The notes under the pieces were generated by a model, which was given only the letters and a program-made list of their open reading frames with translations, had not been told where the DNA came from and searched no databases. From positions 1 to 46,006 of the forward strand of contig NZ_JAFMYW010000015.1 of NCBI RefSeq assembly GCF_017353175.1: 46,006 bases of DNA, in the 5' to 3' direction. Below, in pieces: positions 16,182-23,992 of the stretch (the stretch's first letter is position 1; the number at the start of each line of letters is the position of its first letter). Position numbers and translations under genes: made by a program. The DNA comes from Fibrella forsythiae. GTDB lineage: Bacteria; Bacteroidota; Bacteroidia; Cytophagales; Spirosomataceae.

Positions 16182-16527
16182 ACGTGCACTTTGTCTCACT
16201 TCGGGGCTAAAAGAAGCCAACTATAGGCCCTCAGAAACCGTGAAAGGGATTTTTGGACGCCCCGGTTAGGCTACGTGTAGTTTGTCTCAGTTTTTAGGAT
16301 AAAATACTGGTAATCAATGGTTTAAAAAAAATGTGGATAAAAATATAACCTGCCTGTCAACCTGCGTTGCTTTTTTTGACTAAGTCATTGATTATCAACA
16401 TATAGTTATCCACGAGCGGTTTGTCTCACCCCGCCCGTCTGCCCCAGTTATCCACGTGTAGTTTGTCTCACCTTACCCGACTTATCCACGAGCGGTTTGT
16501 CTCAGAAAGTACGTGCACTTTGTCTCA
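16182..16527. other. Iteron-type replication origin
   Basis: Six 17-bp direct iterons, ACG-n5-TTTGTCTCA: 16182, 16273, 16412, 16454, 16488 and 16511 (starts). They fall into three exact types by the variable five bases, TGCAC, TGTAG and AGCGG, each present twice in the order A-B-C-B-C-A. Iterons C, B and C at 16412, 16454 and 16488 overlap a DnaA-box-like TTATCCACG, and a perfect reverse DnaA box TGTGGATAA lies at 16332-16340. The AT-rich stretch 16295-16400 would be the unwinding element. RepA-binding and DnaA cooperation are inferred. Confidence 0.9.
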
Positions 16528-16747
16528 CAAACCTATAGTAGACTAATATCTAAAAAAAAACCTATAACAGAGCGATCAGAATTGTGGAAATCTGGACCTC
16601 TTGACCTTCGTAAAGGAATTGCTAATGAAAAAGGGGTGGCGCTGGGGGGGGGGCGGGCCCGGGTTCCTGTTCCGGGTAGCCGCTCAGGCTACAAAGCCGC
16701 AGTTGGAAGAGTGGTTTGCGGGGAAGCACGGTCCCGCCTCAGACGAC
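16528..16747. other. Region between origin and broken vapC
   Basis: 220 nt with an A-rich start (nine A at about 16552) and a run of nine G near 16645. Open frames cross it but none resembles a family and all are interrupted by the G run or end inside the vapC remnant. I see no supported gene. Confidence 0.4.
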
Positions 16748-17153
16748 TCAGCTATCAATCCAGTTCTCCAGAATAATGCCGTCCATATTGACAAAATCCT
16801 TGGTGTTACGGGTTACCAGGGTTAGGCCACCAGCCAGGGCAGTTGCTCCGATAAAGATATCCAGATCATCCACCCGTCGGCCCATCTTCCGGAGTCTGGC
16901 TTTCTGACGGGCGTACTCGGCCAAACAGGTACTAACGGGCAGTACCCGCGCGCCAAACGCTGTCCGTAGATCCGTTACCGGTTGATGGCCTTTCGATCCG
17001 GAGCGCTGTTCTCCACGCCGTACAAAAGCTCAGCAATCGTTATTTCTGAGATGTAGCAGGAGAGATAACCGACTTGCTGAATTTTTACTTGTAAATCGTA
17101 CTCGCCCTTAATGAAGTAAATGTAAATATTGGTATCAGCAGGTAGCGGCTCAT
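16748..17153 (-). pseudogene. VapC-like PIN-domain toxin with two frameshifts
   Basis: PIN-domain toxins are Mg-dependent RNases that cut tRNA or rRNA. On the minus strand the gene starts at 17153 and can be followed in three pieces: MSRYLL, then with a one-base shift DTNIYIYFIKGEYDLQVKIQ and ISEITIAELLYGVEN, then a stop at NR, and in another frame LPVSTCLAEYARQKARLRKM, VDDLDIFIGATALAGGLTLV, NTKDFVNMDGIILENW to a stop at 16748. All PIN acidic residues (D of DTN, E of AELLYG, D of DDLDIFI, and N-x-KDF) can be recognised, so decay looks recent. Start overlaps the upstream gene by ATGA. Sequencing error at two sites is the alternative. Confidence 0.75.
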
Positions 17154-17395
17154 AGATCTACCGGTCGATCCCCGCTTTGGCGGGCTGAATAAATCTGCAG
17201 GGTCAGCTCATCACCGGTTTCCTGGCCCTGCCAGCTGCCAAACAAACTGTAAAAAAGCGTTTTGTGCTGCCCTCCCGGCTTGCCGGTCGAGGATACGGTG
17301 ATGGTCAGCACATCTTCATTTTTGAAAAGCTCCCGGATCGCCTGCATCAAGTGATCATCTACCTGATCTGGTTTAAGGTGGTAGGTGGCTTGCAT
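17150..17395 (-). CDS. Small protein in antitoxin position before vapC remnant
   Basis: 81 residues, MQATYHLKPDQVDDHLMQAI then RELFKNEDVLTITVSSTG. The pattern of a short strand, a helix and another strand fits the small antitoxins found before PIN toxins in Bacteroidota, and the ATGA overlap with the following PIN gene is typical of such pairs. The C-terminal part (LFYSLFGSWQGQETGDELTL, IYSARQSGDRPVDL) would be the toxin-binding tail. I cannot assign it to a named antitoxin family. The gene is intact whereas its toxin is frameshifted. Confidence 0.6.
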   Translation of the reverse strand: MQATYHLKPDQVDDHLMQAIRELFKNEDVLTITVSSTGKPGGQHKTLFYSLFGSWQGQETGDELTLQIYSARQSGDRPVDL

Positions 17396-17744
17396 GGTCT
17401 TTTCTGGTAGAGCTGTTTTGGTTGACTCGCGCCTTTTTAACGCATTCTCATTTTAAGAGGTTCGATCGCTAAAAATGGCCTTTATTGCTGCTAAAAACGC
17501 AGTGAAAATGCTAAGAGGATGGGTGTTATTAGCCTTAACAACTAAAAACTTAGTTACAAAGTTAAACTATTCCTCTAAGTTTTAGTATTTTACTAATAGT
17601 ATTTTGGCTTAGTATTCCCGTTTTTTCCTCGAGGAGTATCCGGCTTAACGCTCATAGAGCATCATACTGGTCCACGGACACCAACTCCCGCAGTTTTGGC
17701 GGGCGATGGATTAATTACTTTGGTAACTGGCATGTGTAGCCAAC
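17396..17744. other. AT-rich intergenic region
   Basis: 349 nt. The part 17450-17610 is markedly AT-rich and contains the imperfect inverted repeat CTAAAAACTTAG (about 17543) / CTAAGTTTTAG (about 17574), and must hold the promoter of the minus-strand antitoxin gene. I see no gene in it. Confidence 0.4.
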
Positions 17745-18137
17745 TTAAGCTGCCACTGACTTGGTTTTAAGGGCTAGACCCAGCTGCCGGGCAACGGTGG
17801 GCCATCGACGCCGGGCTATGCTAATGGCCGTGTCATCGTTGAGCCGTAGTTGCCGGCAGGAAGTAAGCCGCACGACATCCTTAACGCAGCGCGGGTTGAT
17901 GAGTGAGGATCGACTCACGCGCAGAAAAGTCGGAAGGCTATGGGCAATGTATTTCAGGGCAGTAATCACCAGTAGCGGCCGTGAACGGTTCGTTAGGTAG
18001 ATGAAACTGTAGTTACCACTGGCCTGTACCCGGCTGATGGAAGCTGGATCCAAGGGCTGACTAAGGCCGGGCAAAAAGAGGGGTGGCTCATGGGCCACAA
18101 AAGCGGTTGTGTCACCTGCTGACGCGGTAATAGCCAT
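17745..18137 (-). CDS. Stand-alone LytTR DNA-binding protein
   Basis: 130 residues with no receiver domain. Residues about 30-125 form a LytTR domain: ISRVQASGNYSFIYLTNRSR (the usual E-A-x-x-N-Y start), then TALKYIAHSLPTFLRVSRSS-LINPRCV and the recognition part SIARRRWPTVARQLGL. LytTR domains bind direct repeats upstream of target genes. It starts only 1 nt beyond a 28-bp perfect hairpin (18138-18199), so its own leader would be that hairpin unless transcription begins inside it. It is one of three orphan LytTR proteins in the window, with 19238 and 33287. Target unknown. Confidence 0.85.
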   Translation of the reverse strand: MAITASAGDTTAFVAHEPPLFLPGLSQPLDPASISRVQASGNYSFIYLTNRSRPLLVITALKYIAHSLPTFLRVSRSSLINPRCVKDVVRLTSCRQLRLNDDTAISIARRRWPTVARQLGLALKTKSVAA

Positions 18138-18199
18138 AAAAAACCAGCTAGAAGAAGACGCAAAATAATGGTTTTGCGTCTTCTTCTAGCTGGTTTTTT
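18138..18199 (-). terminator. 28-bp perfect hairpin abutting the LytTR start codon
   Basis: Arms 18138-18165 and 18172-18199 are fully complementary (28 bp, 6-nt loop), with A6 and T6 at the outer ends so that it works as an intrinsic terminator on either strand. It follows the lipoprotein gene at 18240 and lies directly before the ATG of the LytTR gene, both on the minus strand. Confidence 0.8.
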
Positions 18200-18239
18200 C
18201 CTTTGAATGGGTAAGCGTAGCCCACTTTTGGACCAGGGT

Positions 18240-18671
18240 TTATTTGGTGGCTGTCACCGCGAAGGGAACTCCGTCGGCGTCATCGCCCTCGATGGTAAGC
18301 TTATTACCCTTGATCTGGGCAAGCTGGTCGCCCTGGTAGCGCAAAGTAGTAAGCTCACCTTGGGTTGCCAGCTGAACCCCGTTGACAGTTTGTACTACAA
18401 ACTCATCGTTGGTGCTTTTAATGCGCAGGTCAATGACCATATCAACTGAGCTGGCCGACTGACGCGTCAGGGTGATGGTGCCCCTAAGGTCTGAATCGGC
18501 CGCAGAAACCACCCGTCCACCGTAGCTTAGTTCCGAGAAGGTGTATCGGCCAGCCACCGAGGCGGCGGCATCCAGCGCGGTAACATCGTTGTTTTTTTTG
18601 CAGGCTGAGAGCGAGCTCACAAGCAGCAGCAGCAGCAAGATAAGGCGATTGGGATTGACTAAGCTGGTCAT
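18240..18671 (-). CDS. Small lipoprotein
   Basis: 143 residues. A clear type II signal peptide, MTSLVNPNRLILLLLLLVSS then LSAC, is followed by a KKNND linker. The mature part (AGRYTFSELSYGGRVVSAAD, DLRGTITLTRQSASSVDMVI, and the end LTIEGDDADGVPFAVTATK) consists of predicted beta strands of a small barrel or lipocalin-like fold, similar in style to many Bacteroidota lipoproteins of unknown role. Located at the outer membrane by inference. It is upstream of the orphan LytTR gene on the same strand, separated by a strong hairpin. No enzymatic motif is visible. Confidence 0.75.
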   Translation of the reverse strand: MTSLVNPNRLILLLLLLVSSLSACKKNNDVTALDAAASVAGRYTFSELSYGGRVVSAADSDLRGTITLTRQSASSVDMVIDLRIKSTNDEFVVQTVNGVQLATQGELTTLRYQGDQLAQIKGNKLTIEGDDADGVPFAVTATK

Positions 18672-19237
18672 AATTCTGAAATCGGTTGGTGAAAAATTGA
18701 GCGAACAGGAATGGATAAAAGAGGAAAGTTGCTGGCCAGCTGATGGACACTTTATCCTGGCTGGCCCTGCAAAGATGGCCGGTGCGAAAGGATCGCTAAG
18801 GCGTCATTTCGGCCAACCGGAGAGAATCAGGCCCCAACCGTCGGTTTCGCCCAGTGAAGCCACCAGGCCGGATCGACCGGTAGCCGCCGGGATGGGCCTA
18901 GCAAGATTCCCGTAAGAAAGGCTACGGCAGCTTTCTGGCCCTCTGCCGGGTCATTATCTAAGCAGGGCGCTGTTTGGCCCTGCAGCGCCTTGTAAAGAGC
19001 CCTGGACAGCCTTCGATATGGCTTATGCGCCGGGCACAGAACGAGTGACTGCCAGCGCTAACTGCCCGCCCTGGGGTCGACCTTAAGAAGAAGTTGGTAA
19101 AGGGAGCCGTTTGGCTCATCCGGCTTATTGGCCAGTTGAGCCCCTTTTTTTACTGCTCCAGTAGATAGAGGTTTCCGGTCCGGTTGATAGACAATACTTT
19201 CGCCTCGTCTTTTTTCCACCAATAAATCGCTATCCGC
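18672..19237. other. Intergenic region, no supported gene
   Basis: 566 nt between divergent genes. Open frames across it are short and do not resemble known proteins. It must carry the promoters of the lipoprotein (minus) and of the second LytTR gene (plus). A T-rich run lies at about 19209. Confidence 0.4.
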
Positions 19238-19666
19238 ATGCTTACTGCCTGCCACACGCCAGTTACCTCCCTGCTTCCTGTTCGATCACTAGTAAGCCCC
19301 TCTCTGTCTGCCTACCTGCAGTTGCCCTATGGTAACCAGCTGCTTTTGGTGGCCTTCACCGACATTGTCCGCCTGGAGGGAGCGGGCAACTACACCTATA
19401 TTTACACGCGGGACAGCCGCCGCTACTTGTCCTCGAAGACCCTTAAACTGTTCGAAACCCTGCTGCCCGGGCCTGCGTTTTGCCGGGTCCACAAGTCGAG
19501 TATCATTAATTTGGATTACCTGACCGACATCACATTCGGTAACGCACCTTATCTGGTGCTGATCAGTACGGAACCGATTGCCATAGCGAGGCGGCGGCTA
19601 CCCGCTACCCGGCGGCGGGTAAAGCAGCATCGGCAACTGGCTGCCCAGCGCACGTTGATGGCCTGA
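19238..19666 (+). CDS. Stand-alone LytTR DNA-binding protein
   Basis: 142 residues without receiver. A LytTR domain spans about residues 30-130: VAFTDIVRLEGAGNYTYIYT (N-Y pair of the first strand), SSKTLKLFETLLPGPAFCRV followed by HKSSIINLDYLTDI, and the recognition segment PIAIARRRLPATRRRVKQ with several basic residues. The first ~30 residues (MLTACHTPVTSLLPVRSLVS) have no domain. It is similar in layout to the proteins at 17745 and 33287 but too different to be a recent duplicate. No kinase is adjacent, so it may act as a constitutive or ligand-free regulator. Confidence 0.85.
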   Translation: MLTACHTPVTSLLPVRSLVSPSLSAYLQLPYGNQLLLVAFTDIVRLEGAGNYTYIYTRDSRRYLSSKTLKLFETLLPGPAFCRVHKSSIINLDYLTDITFGNAPYLVLISTEPIAIARRRLPATRRRVKQHRQLAAQRTLMA

Positions 19667-19906
19667 GTAGAACAGTTATAGTCTCTGCGCTGGCTACAGA
19701 TAAGCCAAGTCTTGTATTTAGCGGACCGCTCACCGGTAGGCGCTTTCCGGCCGGTCGCCGGGGAAACATTGGCTTCTCCATCAGGTTTACCTGGCAACTA
19801 ACCAGTTAAGACCTGTGGCAGATCAAAACCCAGATCCCTGGGCCACCCAGGAGGCTAAGACCACTACTCAGAAAGGATCGGGTTCACCCCAGACTGCAGC
19901 TGGTTC

Positions 19907-20485
19907 TTACCGTGCTTTTAGGGTGCTCTCCATGAGCCAATAACGCAGCAGGGGGGCCATATGCAAGGATTGCAGCACCTGGCCCCCGTCCAGCAACGGC
20001 AGTAGCTCCTGGAGCTCAACCAGGTGCACCGAAATTTCCTCCGTTAATTCCAGGTCCGGCTCCTGGCGCTTCTCAACGCCCAGGGCCAGATAGGAATACG
20101 TCAAGTTGGTATGGGTACCGGGATTAGCCGACAGGGTCATCAGCAGCCGCCACTCACCTCCTCCGTAGCCGGTTTCTTCCAGTAATTCACGCCGGGCTGC
20201 TTCCAGGGGCTGCTCACCCGGGTCAACACACCCCGCACAAAGCTCATAAGCTACCTGCTTTATCCCGTGCCGGTACTGGCGCAGTAGCACTAGCTCCCCG
20301 CCCTTAGTAACGGCCACGACATTGATCCAATCGGGGTACTCCAGGGTGTAATAATCGGGAATGTAGCCACCATTTTGCAGGCGGACCGCGTCGCGCCTGA
20401 CGGTAAGCCAGGGTTCAGCGTACACAAACGTTGACTCCTCAACGGTCCAGGGCTTAGGATCAGTGGAAAAAGAAAGAAGATTCAT
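19907..20485 (-). CDS. Nudix hydrolase, ADP-sugar pyrophosphatase type
   Basis: 192 residues from the ATG at 20485. The complete Nudix box G-x5-E-x7-R-E-U-x-E-E-x-G-U is at residues 85-107 (GCVDPGEQPLEAARRELLEE-TGY), with metal-binding E100, E103 and E104. The preceding VVAVTKGGELVLLRQYRHGI and YELCAGCV strands are like those of ADP-ribose or ADP-sugar pyrophosphatases. These cleave nucleoside diphosphate-X to NMP and phospho-X. It is GC-rich like the backbone and not part of the AT-rich island that begins about 100 nt upstream, but an ADP-ribose-cleaving enzyme beside TIR NADase genes is worth noting. Substrate is not certain. Confidence 0.85.
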   Translation of the reverse strand: MNLLSFSTDPKPWTVEESTFVYAEPWLTVRRDAVRLQNGGYIPDYYTLEYPDWINVVAVTKGGELVLLRQYRHGIKQVAYELCAGCVDPGEQPLEAARRELLEETGYGGGEWRLLMTLSANPGTHTNLTYSYLALGVEKRQEPDLELTEEISVHLVELQELLPLLDGGQVLQSLHMAPLLRYWLMESTLKAR

Positions 20486-20502
20486 GGCCAATAATAGCAA
20501 TA

Positions 20503-20551
20503 GCTAATTCAGGAAACTAACGCCGTCCCAGTCCTAGCTTCCTGAATTAGC
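20503..20551. repeat. Inverted repeat upstream of the Nudix gene
   Basis: Arms 20503-20519 and 20535-20551 pair over 17 positions with one mismatch around a 15-nt loop. It lies 18 nt before the Nudix start and marks the right edge of the GC-rich backbone before the AT-rich island; it could be an operator or attenuator-like hairpin. Confidence 0.5.
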
Positions 20552-20929
20552 CTACTAAACCAGCTCAGGTATTGATCAATTATCAAGCAAAGAGGTTGCT
20601 TTAATAATACCAATATCGTCTATAACGTTTTGAGAACGGTCGTTCTTATAATGTTATGGATAGTATAGACTGCCAAGAACTACTCAAAACGTGCTGTGAA
20701 CGTCCGGTTAAGACGTGTAAAAATTGTCTCAGAAACATTAGGATAAAAACAATATATAAAACAGAAAGTATTTTCGAATATTATGATTACACTTGTATCT
20801 AGAGTAGAATTACACCATAATGAAAGGTATTTAACAGTTTCCTCATTGCCTGTATAAATGTACAAATTAGCCAATAGGAGGATAAACCCACTCACGTAAA
20901 GCTAAAACCACTTAAAAACTTAATAAATA
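20552..20929. other. AT-rich leader of the defence island
   Basis: 378 nt in which base composition turns AT-rich. I see no gene. It should contain the promoter of the operon that starts at 20930. An iteron-like ACGTGTAAAAATTGTCTCA (20713-20731) occurs here, two bases longer than the origin iterons. Confidence 0.45.
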
Positions 20930-22396
20930 ATGGAAAATAAATTAAAGGTATTTGTTTCTTACAACTCAAAAGATCTACAAATAGTTGAAAGCATAGTGAG
21001 GCAAATAGAAAGTCAAGGTCTTGAGTTATTTTTTGATAAAAAGAGCTTAAATTTAGGTGATATAATAATAGACACTTTAGAAAAAGCACTCAAAACAGCA
21101 AATTGCTTTTTAGTATTTATTGGGAAAGACATGGATGGACCTTGGCAAAATATAGAAGTTAAAATAGCATTGCATAGTTGCGTTAATGATAAAACAAAAA
21201 AAATCATACCAATACTTTTACCAGAAGCTACCGATGATTTTCTTCCGAGCTTTTTAAATAGTTTTCATGGAAAAAAAATGAAATCAGTATTTGATTTTTC
21301 AACAATTGATGAAATAATTAAGCAACTAAGCAAATCTAAATTAACACCAATTTACGAAGTCACAAATGGACAAACAGAGGATAAATCAGGTAAGCCTCTT
21401 GGTTTTAAAGCTCACACAGAAAAAATAATTGAATTATTAGTAGGCGAATCTATATATCAATCAAAGTTTGTAGCAATAAGAGAGTTGATACAAAATGCTG
21501 TTGACGCATGTGAAAGACGCGCAGGAATGCCATCAGGTGAAATTCATAACATCGAGATCACTGTAAGTTATGACAATTCTAGTATCGAAATTTCTGATAA
21601 TGGTGAAGGAATGGATCTTAATTTACTTAGAGAAAACTTTGTAGCTATTGGTAAGAGTATCAACGAAGAAGTAACAGATGAAAATATTAGAAAGAAGTTA
21701 ATCGGTAAGTTTGGAATCGGTTTTATAAGTACGTTCATGATAGCCAAATCAATAGAAATATCGACTCAATACTCCCAGAAAGAACAAATAAACTTTACAA
21801 TAACATCAACCTCAGAGATGTTTGTGTATCACGATTATAGTACAGTTAAAAGATTGAATGGGTTTATCGGTACTACGATAAAGGTCAATATAAAAGATGA
21901 ACTAATAAAAAGTAGCGACTTCGATATAATCAAATATCTCAAATCATATTGTCGGCATGTTCCTTACTTAAAAGTGAAAATATTAAAACCTAAATCGACG
22001 ACTATAGTAAAATTAGATAATAACGACTGGAATACTTACAAAACAGTTATTTCTAAACAATTCATTCATAAAAACTTTATACTATGTTTGGGAATTTCAC
22101 AAGCAAATATTGATTTGATATGCAGTAACTACGGTTTTTTAATTAATAATAATGTGGAAAACATTATTCCTGATCATTTTCCTAAATTTATTGGAGGTGA
22201 AATAAATTTTGAACCTAATGCTGTGAAATTAAACATTGCTAGAAATGATATTATTAATGGTGATACAGTAGACATCGATTCTATTAAAAAGTTTATAAAC
22301 AAATCCGTTAGAGAGATTATAATTTCATTTTATAGAATGAACAATAAAAATAAAGATGCAAAAAAAACATTAGAAATCTTCTGTTATATTATTTGA
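20930..22396 (+). CDS. TIR domain fused to HSP90-like ATPase
   Basis: 488 residues. The TIR domain (about 5-135) shows KVFVSYNSKDLQIVESIV, the FLVFIGKDM strand and W72-QNI-E76, where Glu is the NADase catalytic position. From about residue 158 it matches the N-terminal ATPase of HtpG/HSP90: FVAIRELIQNAVDACERR (E185, N189, D192), SDNGEGMD (223-229), the ENFVAIGKSINEE lid region and GKFGIGFISTF (259 on). The later part resembles a shortened HSP90 middle domain. Its full set of GHKL motifs suggests real ATP use. Likely a sensor or gated effector of an anti-phage system: ATPase clamping could control TIR-mediated NAD breakdown. It overlaps the next gene by TTGA and heads a six-gene AT-rich operon. 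Confidence 0.88.
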   Translation: MENKLKVFVSYNSKDLQIVESIVRQIESQGLELFFDKKSLNLGDIIIDTLEKALKTANCFLVFIGKDMDGPWQNIEVKIALHSCVNDKTKKIIPILLPEATDDFLPSFLNSFHGKKMKSVFDFSTIDEIIKQLSKSKLTPIYEVTNGQTEDKSGKPLGFKAHTEKIIELLVGESIYQSKFVAIRELIQNAVDACERRAGMPSGEIHNIEITVSYDNSSIEISDNGEGMDLNLLRENFVAIGKSINEEVTDENIRKKLIGKFGIGFISTFMIAKSIEISTQYSQKEQINFTITSTSEMFVYHDYSTVKRLNGFIGTTIKVNIKDELIKSSDFDIIKYLKSYCRHVPYLKVKILKPKSTTIVKLDNNDWNTYKTVISKQFIHKNFILCLGISQANIDLICSNYGFLINNNVENIIPDHFPKFIGGEINFEPNAVKLNIARNDIINGDTVDIDSIKKFINKSVREIIISFYRMNNKNKDAKKTLEIFCYII

Positions 22397-23019
22397 GTTG
22401 TGATAATAAGGTAGACATTCCTTTAACTGAAATCGAGTGCGTAGAAATGTTGAAAGAAATATGGGAAGTAGATTATTTGAATCGCACTGTAAGTTTAAAA
22501 ACTGCTCTTGAGTCACTAAGTGAAAAAAATTTAAAGAGGTTATATTATTGGGACGATGGAACAAAATTAACTAACTTACTACCAGTCATTAAAGAAACTT
22601 TGTATAAACAAGGATTTTTACTTATCCAAAATGACTCGCGAATGATTCCAATTAATAAAGCTCCTCAAAGCAGCTATAATATCCTCAAGGCATTACAGAC
22701 CATTGCTCAACTAAGCCGCAATGTTGAGTTGAGAAATCTTAACCATTTTCACAGTGATGATTTTGCCCCAGAAGAAGATAAAAGTTTACACCACATTATG
22801 TATGAAGTAGCGTTAGAAATAAAACAAAAGACTAGAATAATAATCAAGTTTTGTAAGCTTGGTAGCAATAAACTATATATTCCTATAAATAATGTTGGCT
22901 ATATAAATTCGGAAGATAAAGTAATAGAAAAAATCAATAAAGACCTTTCAATTGGTAAAAGAAAAAAAGATCACATAGAATTCTTTTTCGAGATATTTCT
23001 AGGTATAGACTATCTATAA
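22393..23019 (+). CDS. Unknown protein translationally coupled to TIR-HSP90
   Basis: 208 residues if it starts at the TTG at 22393, which overlaps the preceding stop as TTGA; an ATG at 22447 would remove 18 residues. I do not recognise a family. The sequence is mainly helical with charged stretches (CVEMLKEIWEVDYLNRTVSL, LESLSEKNLKRLYYWDDGTK) and a beta-rich end (IIIKFCKLGSNKLYIPINNV). HSP90 relatives usually carry a further client-binding and dimerisation part, and the TIR-HSP90 protein is short there, so this could be that part as a separate chain, or the result of a frame break in a once longer protein. Close coupling argues for a complex with its neighbour. Confidence 0.6.
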   Translation: MSCDNKVDIPLTEIECVEMLKEIWEVDYLNRTVSLKTALESLSEKNLKRLYYWDDGTKLTNLLPVIKETLYKQGFLLIQNDSRMIPINKAPQSSYNILKALQTIAQLSRNVELRNLNHFHSDDFAPEEDKSLHHIMYEVALEIKQKTRIIIKFCKLGSNKLYIPINNVGYINSEDKVIEKINKDLSIGKRKKDHIEFFFEIFLGIDYL

Positions 23020-23081
23020 AAAGATGTAAGATGCTCTTATTATTAATTTATCTACTAACTGACAATTAAAATTCATACATT

Positions 23082-23969
23082 ATGACGTTGAATGAATATC
23101 AAGATAAATCCAAAGTTACAGTTCAGAAATACAATTCTAAAGATCAAAAAAACTTTTTTCTTGGTTATTTAGGACTTGCCGGCGAAGCTGGATCTGTTCT
23201 AACAACTTTAAAAAAGCTAATTCGTGATGGAGATGGCTTTGGGACTTTTGAAGATAAACTTACAGAAGAATTAGGAGATGTTTTATGGTATGTATCGGCA
23301 ATAGCATCTCATTATAATATTCAATTAGAAGACATAGCTCAAACTAACATTCGCAAAACGCAAGATCGTTTTGAAGTTCTTGACTTATTGGCTATACCCA
23401 GATTTGACGAAAAATATGAAGAACAGTTTCCTGATACGTTTATTATCAATTTCGTCGAAGAGCCAGGAGACTATTTCTCAAAAGTTAAAATGATATGGGA
23501 AAAAACCGACTCAAAAGAGTTATTATACTTAGGAGATGAGCTAACAGATAATTCAAAAGTACCTAATGACTATCGGTATCATGATGTATTTCATTTAGGA
23601 TATATCGCTTTTTTAGGCTGGTCACCTGTACTGCGGCATCTGATGAAGCTTAAGCGTAAGAGTGACCCCATAGCATTAGAAACAGAGGATAGAGGCAGAC
23701 CACAGGTAGCAGAAGAGGCAGTTACATTAATAATATATAACTATGCTAAAGGCAATAAGATGCTGAAGGTAAGTGACAGAATTGATACTGAGCTACTTAA
23801 CATGGTTAAACAATTGGTTGTAGATTTAGAGGTGTCAGCTGTAAGTTCTTTTCAATGGGAAAAGACTATTATTGAGTCTTATAAGGTATTCCATCAAGTA
23901 ATTGACAATAGGGGTGGAAGAGTTCTTGTCTCTCCTGGAACTAGACAACTGAAATACCTTGGTAAGTAG
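23082..23969 (+). CDS. MazG-like nucleotide pyrophosphohydrolase
   Basis: 295 residues. The N-terminal part (about 1-95) is an all-alpha NTP pyrophosphohydrolase of MazG type: NFFLGYLGLAGEAGSVLTTL (E35), then KLTEELGDVLWYVSAIASHY with E62/E63 and D66 in the ExxD metal motif. The usual first ExxE is reduced to E-A-G-S, as in relatives of this subfamily. The C-terminal ~130 residues (DYRYHDVFHLGYIAFLGWSP and EDRGRPQVAEEAVTLIIYNY) form the second helical domain typical of this group. MazG enzymes split (d)NTPs, often modified ones. In this operon it may remove or sense phage-modified nucleotides. It is 62 nt after the preceding gene and 23 nt before the next. Confidence 0.82.
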   Translation: MTLNEYQDKSKVTVQKYNSKDQKNFFLGYLGLAGEAGSVLTTLKKLIRDGDGFGTFEDKLTEELGDVLWYVSAIASHYNIQLEDIAQTNIRKTQDRFEVLDLLAIPRFDEKYEEQFPDTFIINFVEEPGDYFSKVKMIWEKTDSKELLYLGDELTDNSKVPNDYRYHDVFHLGYIAFLGWSPVLRHLMKLKRKSDPIALETEDRGRPQVAEEAVTLIIYNYAKGNKMLKVSDRIDTELLNMVKQLVVDLEVSAVSSFQWEKTIIESYKVFHQVIDNRGGRVLVSPGTRQLKYLGK

Positions 23970-23992
23970 TATAATTATTATAATCCATTCAA

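Noticed and set aside
16513-16825. Short plus-strand frames between the origin and vapC
   Set aside because: They depend on a run of nine G and run antisense into the PIN-domain remnant; no family resemblance.
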